NCBI GenBank assembly: GCA_029068555.1
Contig: JAIECJ010000210.1
Location: forward strand, 1-52,963
Origin: Lachnospiraceae bacterium
GTDB lineage: Bacteria > Bacillota > Clostridia > Lachnospirales > Lachnospiraceae
DNA length: 52,963 nt
Direction: 5' to 3'
Shown here: positions 26,180 through 34,597 of the stretch, piece by piece
How positions within the stretch are numbered: the stretch's first letter is position 1
Layout: the number at the start of each line of letters is the position of its first letter
Program-made: the position numbers and the translations under genes
Notes under the pieces: generated by a model
The model's input: only the letters and a program-made list of their open reading frames with translations
The model's database searches: none
What the model was told of the DNA's origin: nothing

Positions 26180-28045
26180 TTGAGATATTTAGGAAATAAA
26201 GATTCGATAACCGACATAATAAAAAATATCATAATGAATAAAGTAGATATCCAACCTAACACTGTTTTTTTTGATGCATTCTGCGGAACAGGTTCCGTTG
26301 CCAATAGCTTTAAAGATGTATGTGATATCGTTATAAATGATAACTTAAACTGCGCGACCACCTATGCATATGGACGTATGGTAGCTGCTTCCTGCACATT
26401 TGAGCAATTAGGTTTTAATCCCTTTGATTTTTTCAACGCAAACGATGATATAATCAAAGGTTTTTTTTACAACACATACTCTCCCGGTGGATCAGCACGG
26501 ATGTATCTGTCAGAGCACAATGCCGGACGTGTTGATTATTTCAGACATACAATTGAAGATTGGTTTACCAACAAGCAAATAACAGAACAGGAATATCGTT
26601 ATTTACTAGCCTGCCTAATAGAATCTGTTTCATTCGTTTCAAATACTGCAGGTGTATATGGTGCATTCCTAAAGAAATGGGATGATCGCGCTTTAAGAGA
26701 TATTCAATTTATAGATTTGTCTGACGGTATAGAAGCGATTCATCACATTCAAGTTCATACCGAAAAACTTGAAAATATTATTGGCGAAATCCAATGTGAC
26801 ATTTTGTATCTTGACCCTCCTTACACCCAAAATCAGTATGGTACACAATATCATTTACTTGAAACGCTTATTCTTGACGATAGACCAGAAAATGTAAGCG
26901 CAGTAACCGGTTCTCGAAGCACACGGGAAATGCGCTCAGATTGGTCTAAGATATACAAAGTACACATTCTCTTAGATAAAATTCTTGCCAAAACAACTGC
27001 AGCACATATTTTCTTAAGCTATAATAATGATGGTGATATGCGCAAAGAATACATCGAATCTATCATGAAAAGATATGGTACTGAGGAGTCTTTTGAATGT
27101 ATCAAAATACCCTATAAAAAATACGAAAACTGGAAATCTAAAAACAAGAATACGCATTATGAATATCTCTTCTATATTGAAAAGAAACCGAATGAAGATG
27201 TGATATACGAATCCCCTCTTAATTACATAGGCAGCAAAGCCAAAGTAATTCCTTATATAAATGAGCATCTAATTCCTGCCGACACATTTATCGACGTATT
27301 CGGCGGCGGATTTAATGTAGGCATAAATTCTGTTTCTGATTCAGTATACTACAATGATATAAACTTTATCGTGAAAGAACTGATTGAATCATTTAGAAAA
27401 TATGATACATATCAGTATATCACATACGTAAAAAAATTTATAGAAAAGCATCATCTCGAAAAAGGTAATAAAGAAACCTATCTGGCTGCACGTGATTTTT
27501 ATAATGGTCTCCCCAAAAACAAAAAAGACCCGCGTATGCTTTTCGCCATTATACTTTATAGTTACCAGCAGCAAATACGCTTTAATAACAATTATGGTTT
27601 TAATAACACTGCCGGAGTTCGCTGGTTTAATGATTGCATACTTGCAAAGCTTATCAGTTTTAGCAGAGTAATCAAAGAAAAAAATGTAACTTTTATAAGC
27701 ACTGATTATATAAATTTACTAAATTATCTTGAAGTAAATGAAAACACTTTCCTTTATTTCGATCCGCCATACAAACTCACAACAGGAAGTTACAATGACG
27801 GTAAGCGTGGTTTTAAAGGATGGGATGACGCGCTTGAACAGGAACTATTTACATTCATTGACGAAATGACTCAGCGGCATGTTCCTTGTATGCTCTCCTA
27901 TGTCCTTGAGCACAAAAATATGACAAACACCGCACTTGAAGAATGGATTAGCAGAAATAACCATACCTGCATCCCTTTAGGTGACATTATAGGCATTTCT
28001 GGCCAGCCAAGAAAGGAGATATTGATATTAAATTATGATATATAG
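26180..28045 (+). CDS. Double-domain D12-class adenine-N6 DNA methyltransferase
   Basis: Two complete D12-class (Dam/DpnM-type) methyltransferase units are fused in 621 residues. Unit 1 has RYLGNK at the N terminus, FFDAFCGTGSV (about 30-40, SAM site) and LDPPY (211-215). Unit 2 starts LNYIGSKAKVIPYI (about 347), with FIDVFGGGFNVG (370-381) and FDPPY (527-531). Fusions like this are known for M.FokI, where each half methylates one strand of an asymmetric site. The start is TTG at 26180 with AAGGAAGG upstream. The stop overlaps the nuclease start by 11 nt. The gene is clearly more AT-rich than its neighbours, which points to transfer. The recognition site cannot be read. Confidence 0.9.
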   Translation: MRYLGNKDSITDIIKNIIMNKVDIQPNTVFFDAFCGTGSVANSFKDVCDIVINDNLNCATTYAYGRMVAASCTFEQLGFNPFDFFNANDDIIKGFFYNTYSPGGSARMYLSEHNAGRVDYFRHTIEDWFTNKQITEQEYRYLLACLIESVSFVSNTAGVYGAFLKKWDDRALRDIQFIDLSDGIEAIHHIQVHTEKLENIIGEIQCDILYLDPPYTQNQYGTQYHLLETLILDDRPENVSAVTGSRSTREMRSDWSKIYKVHILLDKILAKTTAAHIFLSYNNDGDMRKEYIESIMKRYGTEESFECIKIPYKKYENWKSKNKNTHYEYLFYIEKKPNEDVIYESPLNYIGSKAKVIPYINEHLIPADTFIDVFGGGFNVGINSVSDSVYYNDINFIVKELIESFRKYDTYQYITYVKKFIEKHHLEKGNKETYLAARDFYNGLPKNKKDPRMLFAIILYSYQQQIRFNNNYGFNNTAGVRWFNDCILAKLISFSRVIKEKNVTFISTDYINLLNYLEVNENTFLYFDPPYKLTTGSYNDGKRGFKGWDDALEQELFTFIDEMTQRHVPCMLSYVLEHKNMTNTALEEWISRNNHTCIPLGDIIGISGQPRKEILILNYDI

Positions 28046-29243
28046 AGAGATTCCCAAATTCATTATCAAAAGAAACATGCAAAAATCTGAGCAAACAGGA
28101 ATATATTTTGACCATCTTGTCACTGCTCCTGTAATGAAACAGATTTGCTCTGAGATTACTAAAAGCTACGATTACGAAGTTGAATTTGTAGAAAATGACT
28201 ACTCTGATGAATTTCTTGATGCAAAATATAATCAGGGGAGACTAGGTATTTTGCAATATCACAACACAGCAATCTATATCTGTTTCTCTGATGAAAAATG
28301 TGAAGGACGCAATTCTGGTATTCAGAGTGTTCCTACTGCATTCAATCGCTATTACTCCAATGCACACACAGAAAAAGAGCTTTACTTTTATTTTCTGCCT
28401 TGTAGTGGTAATAATGCTACGCCCTATTACCTTTTCATGTATAGATTAATGAAAACCACTGGATTCAATTTTATAAATACACCGCCATCTCTTGCCGGGC
28501 AGATTACTGCTTTCTCTTCTATAGATGATATCATCCGCGCCAGAAAGGAAAACGGCGATAAAAATTCTGGAAATAATGCTACATATATAGTCAAAAACGC
28601 ACCTCACGAATATGAAATCTATGGCAAAACATATGGTGCAAACAAATATGATACAAGTTTAATCTGCTATGCCATAAGTCAATTAGCCCAGCCAGAAGAC
28701 CATATTGTTCTTTATGAATATAATGAGCAGGATTTAAAAGAACTTCCAGAAGCAAGTCTAGAGGTTCTCCGTTCAATGGGAAATATAGAAATCGTAAATA
28801 TTGATGACGAAATAGAGCGTCAAGAATTAGAAAAAAATAATAGTCTCCGTTCACCAAGGTTTAATGCACATCTCCTTGACAGATTGGGCGAAAGACATTG
28901 TGTCCTATGCAACTGTGGAATATCAGAAATCATTCAGGGTGCCCACATATGGCCAGTTGCGGATATCAAGCGAATTCATACCCTTTCATCAGATGAAAAA
29001 CTTACATATGCTACAGATGGCGAGAACGGATTATGGATGTGCCAAAATCACCATAAAATGTTTGACTCAAATATTCTTCTCTTATCTGCTTCAGGAAAAA
29101 TAACCTATAAAACAGATTTATCCAAAGAAGACGAAGAATATATCACCTCAGTTACCACCGTTTCCAAATTACCCGCTAGATTAATCACACCAGATTACAT
29201 TTACTATATTGGCAAGCGATACGGATCTGCACAAATCATGTAG
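28035..29243 (+). CDS. Putative HNH restriction endonuclease partner
   Basis: This 402-residue protein has a unique N-terminal region (1-280) and a C-terminal HNH domain. The nuclease part has CVLC (289-292), QGAHIWPVADI with catalytic H304, then DGENGLWMCQNHHKMFDSN (about 328-346) giving N331, C336 and H339/H340. This is an HNH_2-type zinc finger-metal fold, as used by several Type IIS restriction enzymes. It overlaps the methyltransferase gene by 11 nt, has the same AT-rich composition, and nothing else of a phage or transposon surrounds it. The most likely role is restriction of DNA lacking the partner's asymmetric methylation. The N-terminal part matches no family I recognise. Confidence 0.82.
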   Translation: MIYREIPKFIIKRNMQKSEQTGIYFDHLVTAPVMKQICSEITKSYDYEVEFVENDYSDEFLDAKYNQGRLGILQYHNTAIYICFSDEKCEGRNSGIQSVPTAFNRYYSNAHTEKELYFYFLPCSGNNATPYYLFMYRLMKTTGFNFINTPPSLAGQITAFSSIDDIIRARKENGDKNSGNNATYIVKNAPHEYEIYGKTYGANKYDTSLICYAISQLAQPEDHIVLYEYNEQDLKELPEASLEVLRSMGNIEIVNIDDEIERQELEKNNSLRSPRFNAHLLDRLGERHCVLCNCGISEIIQGAHIWPVADIKRIHTLSSDEKLTYATDGENGLWMCQNHHKMFDSNILLLSASGKITYKTDLSKEDEEYITSVTTVSKLPARLITPDYIYYIGKRYGSAQIM

Positions 29244-29271
29244 TAAAAATCCCTTCTCACTGTCCACGCGC

Positions 29272-29315
29272 CGCCGATGCGCCACTCCAATCGCATACTT
29301 CCCCTTGCATCGGCG
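29272..29315. terminator. Hairpin after the nuclease gene
   Basis: CGCCGATGC (29272-29280) and GCATCGGCG (29307-29315) are perfect inverted 9-mers with a 26-nt loop. They lie 28 nt after the HNH gene stop, with no U-tract. The composition returns to the GC level of the chromosome here, so this may be near the right edge of the inserted pair. Confidence 0.35.
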
Positions 29316-29374
29316 TGTGCACAAAATAGCGTCTGTTTCAGCTCTTTCTTTATCTCTATTAACTGATACTTCGT

Positions 29375-29854
29375 TTAACGGTCAACATACTCGTCCCGCA
29401 GAAGGCGAAGCAGTATCACATCATAAAATTGGTCATTATAAAAACAACCTTGCTCCTGAACACCCTCAAGCTTGTAGCCCGCTTTTTTAAAGAACTGTAC
29501 AGCCCCCTTATTAAAATCTGCTATCCGCACTGCGATCCTCTGGTATGCCAGAATATCAAATATGTACTGCTCCACAAGCCTAAGCGCTTCCATTCCGTAG
29601 CCCTGCCCGCGCTTTTCCTCATCCTGAATCACAATCTGAAGCCTGGTGTTTTTCCATTCCGGATGGCAGTGCACGATTCCAATCCTGCCAATCGGCAGAT
29701 TCCCTTCCTTGCTGACAATCACATACCATGCATTGATATCACTATCAGATCTATCCCCTTTGGGAAGCGGGTATAATTCAATTCTTTCCGATTCCAAATA
29801 TTCTAATTCTAAATTTTTCATACAAAAACATCCGCTTTTCGTTGTGTCTGTCAT
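29375..29854 (-). CDS. GNAT-family acetyltransferase (RimJ/RimL-like)
   Basis: This 159-residue GNAT protein begins with a short tail and LEYLESERIELYPL, then shows GRIGIVHCHPEWKNTRLQIVIQDEEKRGQGYGMEALRLVEQYIFD with the acetyl-CoA binding Q/RxxGxG/A loop (EEKRGQGYG, about residues 85-93) and the late HN/FNKGAVQFFKKAGYKLEGVQEQ common to RimJ/RimL-type enzymes. The ATG at 29854 has a strong GGGGAGG site 6 nt upstream. It stands alone on the minus strand and convergent with the nuclease gene. The substrate is unknown. Confidence 0.85.
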   Translation of the reverse strand: MTDTTKSGCFCMKNLELEYLESERIELYPLPKGDRSDSDINAWYVIVSKEGNLPIGRIGIVHCHPEWKNTRLQIVIQDEEKRGQGYGMEALRLVEQYIFDILAYQRIAVRIADFNKGAVQFFKKAGYKLEGVQEQGCFYNDQFYDVILLRLLRDEYVDR

Positions 29855-30011
29855 TTCTATCCTCCCCTACAGCTGTCAGCGTTCCTGTCAATCCCTCATT
29901 AACATGCTTTTGTCCTTTCAATATCATTTTATCATTGGATAAATGCATTTACAATCAATAGAATATTGAGCCATAAGGGAAAACTCAATGATTATGAATG
30001 CTACATCCGCA

Positions 30012-30143
30012 AGAGCATGTTTGAAAAAAGCTTTCTGCCAGATGTGCGTCACAATTTGTGGGAGATTTGTGCCAAATGAAGAAGGCGCAGGGGGCAAAGG
30101 CATAAAAGGCAGTACCTTACTTCGACTGAATTTGGTGCAAATA
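30012..30143 (+). repeat. MITE-like element A, degraded copy 3
   Basis: It starts AGAGCATGTTTGAAAAAAGC and continues through the left half, then skips to CTTCGACTGAATTTGGTGCAAATATCA of the right half. The outer right end and the left TA are lost. Its right edge reaches the last codons of the YesL gene at 30148. Confidence 0.75.
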
Positions 30144-30147
30144 TCAG

Positions 30148-30789
30148 TCAGGACAATCCACTATCCTCCATGCCCTGTCTTTCCAATATCTCGGAAAAAA
30201 TCTTATTGTAATATAAGGAAAAAATATATACCACAATCCCGACGCCTACTGACAGAGTAATAAAGTTTGCCAAAACAATTGTCATGTTAAGGCACAGGGC
30301 AATAGCCGCCACGCATATCATCTGAATGGTATATTTGAAATATTTTATTGATAAACCAAAAGCATACCGCAGCGTTTTTGCCACCGGATTGACAAACTTC
30401 GCCTGAACCGCAAATGTATACAACAATGTCATTGCGTATGGTATCAGCAGTGCGATGGCTCCATACCGGACAAACCGCCCCAGTCCCGAAGCGGTATACC
30501 CTGATAAAATCAAATCCATCAAAAGAAGTCCCCCGATAATCAGAAATATCACATACAAAATTGTTGACTGTATAAAATTTTCCCGAAAAGAACGAAAAAA
30601 ATTGCGCGTTGCATATCCTTCTTTGTTATGAAGCTTCATACAGCTATAAATCAATGCCGTCGTCGAAGCGCCAACTGTGATAAGAGGAAGGGAACACAGC
30701 AGCCATAAAATATGAAGCCACCAAATATATCCTACTGTCCCCAGAAAGCGAAATACAACATTATCCGCATCAAAAATTCTCTCCAGCAT
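30148..30789 (-). CDS. YesL/DUF624 family membrane protein
   Basis: The 213-residue protein has an N-terminal VGYIWWLHILWLLCSLPLITVGASTTALIYSCMKL, the hallmark of YesL/DUF624, and about five membrane segments in all. Members sit in CUT1 sugar importer clusters and may help transporter assembly, but their exact role is not established. It lies downstream of the SBP-permease-permease genes on the same strand, separated by a hairpin. The end of the gene touches a degraded element A, so the last residues may differ from the ancestral ones. Confidence 0.85.
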   Translation of the reverse strand: MLERIFDADNVVFRFLGTVGYIWWLHILWLLCSLPLITVGASTTALIYSCMKLHNKEGYATRNFFRSFRENFIQSTILYVIFLIIGGLLLMDLILSGYTASGLGRFVRYGAIALLIPYAMTLLYTFAVQAKFVNPVAKTLRYAFGLSIKYFKYTIQMICVAAIALCLNMTIVLANFITLSVGVGIVVYIFSLYYNKIFSEILERQGMEDSGLS

Positions 30790-30851
30790 TCTGTCTTACC
30801 TCCAAAACTGCTAAGTACCTGCGAACTTGATCCCTGTCCTAATTTGCCGCG

Positions 30852-30905
30852 TGAAACTTAGATTTTCTAAGGCTGTGTCCTTTACAGCCTTAGAAAATCT
30901 TTTCA
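30852..30905. terminator. Long hairpin between permease and YesL genes
   Basis: Perfect 17-bp arms AGATTTTCTAAGGCTGT (30860-30876) and ACAGCCTTAGAAAATCT (30884-30900) have a 7-nt loop. Outer GTGAAA/TTTCAC pairs extend it. The position suggests a partial terminator or mRNA-stabilising stem that lowers YesL relative to the importer. Confidence 0.6.
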
Positions 30906-30907
30906 CA

Positions 30908-31759
30908 TTAGCCTTTGACTCCGCCTGCCGCTATTCCTTCCACAAACTGATCCTGTGCGAGGAAAAATACAACCAGTGACGGCACAATAGATATCAACGA
31001 GGTTGCCAGTACACGGTTCCACTCAAATCCATTATCTGCGTCCATTGACAACTTTACAAAAATCGCCGCCGGATATCTTGCCGGTGTCTTGACATACAGC
31101 AGCGGTCCCATAAAGTCATTTGAAGACCACATAAACTGGAACAGCGCACAGGAAACAAGCGCCGGAAGCAGCATCGGAACAATCACACTAACCAATGTCT
31201 GCATGACATTGCAGCCGTCAATCTTTGCCGCCTCCTCCAGCTCCTTTGGGATATTTCTCAAAAACTGAACCAGCATAAATACAAAATAGGTATCTGTCGC
31301 AAACAATGTCGGAACAATCAGCGGCAGGTAAAGCTTCGAATCTACCCAGTTTAGTTTTGTGTAGAGAATAAACTGTGGCACATTGAGAACTACCTGTGGC
31401 AAAAATAATGTTGACATCAGCACAGCAAAGAGAATTCCCCTGCCCTTGAACTTAAATCGCCCAAAACCGTATGCCGTCAGTGTTGACGATACTAGTGTGA
31501 AAATAACTTTCGGAATCACGTAGGAATATGTATTAAGCATCGCTTTCCAAATATTAATATCACCACCATAGCTGTTCATCGCATTTTTGTATCCGTCCAG
31601 CGTCGGATTTTTGGGAATGAGTCCAATTCCTGAAAAAATTTCCACATTACTTTTGAATGTAGCGCCTATCATCCACAAAAGAGGGTATACCATCACAAGA
31701 CCAACTGCGATAAGTACCAGATATTTCATAATATCCCCTAATCTTTTCTTTTTCTGCAT
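30908..31759 (-). CDS. CUT1 sugar ABC transporter permease (MalG type)
   Basis: This 283-residue inner-membrane permease has six membrane segments and the EAA loop ELEEAAKIDGCNVMQTLVSVIVPML (about residues 169-193), which contacts the cytoplasmic ATPase. A typical MalG ending (LAQDQFVEGIAAGGVKG) confirms the type. It starts 4 nt after the stop of the partner permease. No ATPase gene is present, so it likely uses a shared MsmX-like ATPase. The galactan locus in the same window makes galacto-oligosaccharides a reasonable, unproven substrate. Confidence 0.92.
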   Translation of the reverse strand: MQKKKRLGDIMKYLVLIAVGLVMVYPLLWMIGATFKSNVEIFSGIGLIPKNPTLDGYKNAMNSYGGDINIWKAMLNTYSYVIPKVIFTLVSSTLTAYGFGRFKFKGRGILFAVLMSTLFLPQVVLNVPQFILYTKLNWVDSKLYLPLIVPTLFATDTYFVFMLVQFLRNIPKELEEAAKIDGCNVMQTLVSVIVPMLLPALVSCALFQFMWSSNDFMGPLLYVKTPARYPAAIFVKLSMDADNGFEWNRVLATSLISIVPSLVVFFLAQDQFVEGIAAGGVKG

Positions 31760-31762
31760 TGA

Positions 31763-32653
31763 TTATCTCCCCTCCTCGTCTGAATAGTAAACCCAGTACT
31801 TTTGACTGACAAAGGCAATTACCGTAAACACCATCAGAATGATAAACAATACCCATGCCATCGCACTCGCCATACCCATCTCGTAATTTTTGAAGGCGCT
31901 GTTGTATATCAGCAGTGATATGAGCGTCGTCGAATTGCGCGGTCCTCCCTGTGTAATAATGTACGGACCGTTGAACTCCTGAAATGCCTGGCAAATCTGT
32001 GTGACCAAATTATAGAAAATAATCGGTGTAATCAGCGGAACCGTAATCGAGAAAAACTGTCTCCATTTTCCAGCGCCGTCTATCGTTGCCGCCTCGTATA
32101 GTTCTGTCGGCACACCTTTGAGCGCTGCAAGGAATATGACCATCGCGGAACCAAACTGCCACACGCGTAGAAGACATATGACAAACAGTGCATAGGAAGG
32201 GTCACTCAACCAACTCGGTCCATTGATGCCAAATATTGCAAGCAGCGTATTCAGAAGACCGTCATCCTTAAAGATTGCTTTCCATAAAACTGCAATTGCA
32301 ACACTTCCGCCCAATATGGATGGAATATAGTACGCAGTCCGGAACAGATTCACACCCTTAATCTTAAAGTTAAGAATATACGCAATGAACAATGCCGCGA
32401 CCAATTTCAGAGGTACAGTGATAAATGAATACTGAAACGTAACCTTAAGTGCCCTTAAAATCTTAGGTGTCGTAAAGATATCCACATAATTTTCCAATGT
32501 ATATCTGGAAACACCGTTGAAAAGCTGATAATCCGTAAAGCTATAATATAGTGATGATGCAAACGGATATAACTTAAATACCAGAAAACCAATCAGCCAA
32601 GGAATGATAAACAGGAATCCTATATTGTCTTTTAGAAACTTTTTCTTCCCCAT
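31763..32653 (-). CDS. CUT1 sugar ABC transporter permease (MalF type)
   Basis: The 296-residue protein starts with a basic MGKKKFLKDNIGF and the first membrane segment (FLFIIPWLIGFLVFKLYPF), with six segments in total and the EAA motif VPTELYEAATIDGAGKWRQFFSITVPLITP (about residues 180-209). It is the MalF-like partner of the next gene and follows the solute-binding lipoprotein by 17 nt. The three genes share one transcript, beginning at the lipoprotein gene. Confidence 0.92.
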   Translation of the reverse strand: MGKKKFLKDNIGFLFIIPWLIGFLVFKLYPFASSLYYSFTDYQLFNGVSRYTLENYVDIFTTPKILRALKVTFQYSFITVPLKLVAALFIAYILNFKIKGVNLFRTAYYIPSILGGSVAIAVLWKAIFKDDGLLNTLLAIFGINGPSWLSDPSYALFVICLLRVWQFGSAMVIFLAALKGVPTELYEAATIDGAGKWRQFFSITVPLITPIIFYNLVTQICQAFQEFNGPYIITQGGPRNSTTLISLLIYNSAFKNYEMGMASAMAWVLFIILMVFTVIAFVSQKYWVYYSDEEGR

Positions 32654-32670
32654 ATTCTACCTCATCTTCC

Positions 32671-34080
32671 TTATTTACTAAGCTCCTCCTCAATCCCATC
32701 AATCAGAATAGAAGCAGCTTCCGCCATATCATAATCCCCATAACTTAAACCTGCCATTACATCATAGTAAACACCATCCGAGTTTTTCAGCGTAGCTGCC
32801 TCGAACTTAAAATCAAGCGGGAATGTTACCCAGTCCAGCACTTTCTCATTTGCCTCTGCGACAATTGCATTTAGCAACCCCTTTGACTGACAATTTGCAA
32901 GTGCAGCAGCACTGAGTGGAATGCCTCGTTCAGATGCCATAATTGTTGTTCCTTCGTCTTCATTTAACAGGAAATTCAACAGCATTGCCGCCTCTTTTGG
33001 ATGCGCGCAGGACTCAGAGATTGCAAATGCAAGAGAGACCTTGGAATATCCGCCCTGATGGCTGCCCATGTCCGTAAAATATGTACCAACCACAAACTCC
33101 TGTCCTTCTTCCAATGCTGCTTCAAACTTGCTTGCAGAAGAATCCCACTCGAAGATTCCTGCATAAGTACCGTTCATCCATTTCGGGTTTTTGTCAAGCG
33201 ATTCAGCGCCATCCCCTGTAATGGTCTGAATGGAAGGTGTCACATGTGCATCCTCCAGAGACTGTATAAACTGAAGCCCCTCCTGAATCTCCTCCGCCGT
33301 ATACTGCAGTGCATCATTTTCAACCCATGGCTTGCCATATACAGATTCAAGGTAATACACCATTAAAATCATACGATCATACTCGCCAAGCGCAATCGGA
33401 TAATAATCATCTCCCAGCTGTGACTTAAACGTTTCCCCTGCTGACTTCAGCTCTTCCAATGTTTCAGGAACATCAATCCCAGCCTTATCAAAGGTTGACT
33501 TGTTCCAGTAAAAAATTCTTCCTGTCATCGAAACCGGAACCGCCTGAAGCTCCCCTGCCACAGTACACTGTCCAAGCGCCTCCTGTGAATACTGACCTAA
33601 ATCAAGCACATCAGAGACCTGATTTAAATCCAGAAAAGCACTACCATCAGAGCTATAGGAATCCAGCCAGTTCCAGTTAATCTGATTGACATCCGGCGCC
33701 GTTTTGGTCGCAAACATTGTTGCCATGGAATCCTCCCAGCCTGACCATGCCCCATATGTGGACTCCACCTTGATTCCTGGGTACTTCTCCTCAAATGCTT
33801 TGACTGCATCAAGCGTTGCCGTATGTCTTGACTCCCCGCCCCACCATGAAAAACTCAGCGTGCATGCTTCATAAGAACCATCATTTTGTGCAGAATCTGT
33901 TGTCGCATCAGCCTCCGCAGAAGGTACCTGAGCTTCTGCTGGCTCCGGTTCTGCCGGTGCCTGTTCCACTGACTGATTAGAGGACTGTTTTTCCTCTGGT
34001 GCCTGTCCTCCGCAGGCTGCTGTTCCCATTGTCATCACCGCGGCAACACTAAGAGCGACAATTTTTTTAACTTTTTTCAT
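32671..34080 (-). CDS. Sugar ABC transporter solute-binding lipoprotein
   Basis: The 469-residue protein has a lipoprotein signal (MKKVKKIVALSVAAVMTMG) with lipobox TAAC, placing the lipidated cysteine at residue 23. A low-complexity Gln/Glu/Ala linker (about 24-65) precedes the type-1 solute-binding fold: LSFSWWGGESRHTATLDAVKAFEEKYPGIKVE, with LNFLLNEDEGTTIMASERGIPLS late. It delivers a carbohydrate to the two permeases downstream. The tryptophan-rich YGAWSGWEDSM fits oligosaccharide binding. The start has AAGGAGATAG upstream. Substrate assignment to beta-galactan fragments is inferred only from the nearby GH53 locus. Confidence 0.92.
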   Translation of the reverse strand: MKKVKKIVALSVAAVMTMGTAACGGQAPEEKQSSNQSVEQAPAEPEPAEAQVPSAEADATTDSAQNDGSYEACTLSFSWWGGESRHTATLDAVKAFEEKYPGIKVESTYGAWSGWEDSMATMFATKTAPDVNQINWNWLDSYSSDGSAFLDLNQVSDVLDLGQYSQEALGQCTVAGELQAVPVSMTGRIFYWNKSTFDKAGIDVPETLEELKSAGETFKSQLGDDYYPIALGEYDRMILMVYYLESVYGKPWVENDALQYTAEEIQEGLQFIQSLEDAHVTPSIQTITGDGAESLDKNPKWMNGTYAGIFEWDSSASKFEAALEEGQEFVVGTYFTDMGSHQGGYSKVSLAFAISESCAHPKEAAMLLNFLLNEDEGTTIMASERGIPLSAAALANCQSKGLLNAIVAEANEKVLDWVTFPLDFKFEAATLKNSDGVYYDVMAGLSYGDYDMAEAASILIDGIEEELSK

Positions 34081-34173
34081 TTTTCTATCTCCTTAAATAA
34101 AATTATTTATTTTCAGCAGGTTTTACAGACATTTGCCAAACCCGCGAAAATATCAAAGAATATGCAGCAGCAT

Positions 34174-34212
34174 AAAGAAAACCGATGAATCACAAAATCT
34201 GTAATTCATCGG
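34174..34212 (-). terminator. Intrinsic terminator of the KTR gene
   Basis: CCGATGAAT/ATTCATCGG arms (34182-34190 and 34204-34212) close a stem followed on the minus strand by TTTTCTTT. It ends the small KTR transcript before the importer operon starts. Confidence 0.72.
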
Positions 34213-34249
34213 CTCTGCGTCTGTTGCGTCTGGCTCTGCTATATTACTT

Positions 34250-34414
34250 TCATTTTATTACTTCTATCTGAAATTCCTTCACATTGATCAGCCGTTCCTG
34301 CCTGCATTTGGGACAATACAGCAGAAAATTGTGTATCACGGTGTCTTTCCTGAGCTTTACTCTTGTCTTATTGCTACAGACCGGACAAATCACCCATCTC
34401 ATCTCTTGTTCCAT
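34250..34414 (-). CDS. Cysteine-rich KTR-type small zinc-ribbon protein
   Basis: A 54-residue frame, MEQEMRWVICPVCSNKTRVK then LRKDTVIHNFLLYCPKCRQE, matches the Cys_rich_KTR family common in Clostridia. Four cysteines (C10, C13, C34, C37) form two CxxC knuckles, and the name-giving KTR triad is present. The start at 34414 has GGAG 6 nt upstream; the ATG just before it (34417) is also possible. Its function is unknown. It sits alone between the ABC exporter and importer operons, and a terminator follows it. Confidence 0.85.
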   Translation of the reverse strand: MEQEMRWVICPVCSNKTRVKLRKDTVIHNFLLYCPKCRQERLINVKEFQIEVIK

Positions 34415-34597
34415 CATGATCTCCATTCCTTAACGCTTTTTTATGAAATCTAAACAGTTCCTTATATCCAAAAGTATTCTTTTTTTTAATATCGCTCACT
34501 TTGTAAACGCTTACATTCATTTTAGCACGATTCCAGAAGGATTTCTTCTTATTTCAAACTCCATTTCCGGCTTTTTTTAGATTTGAGGCATTTCTGA

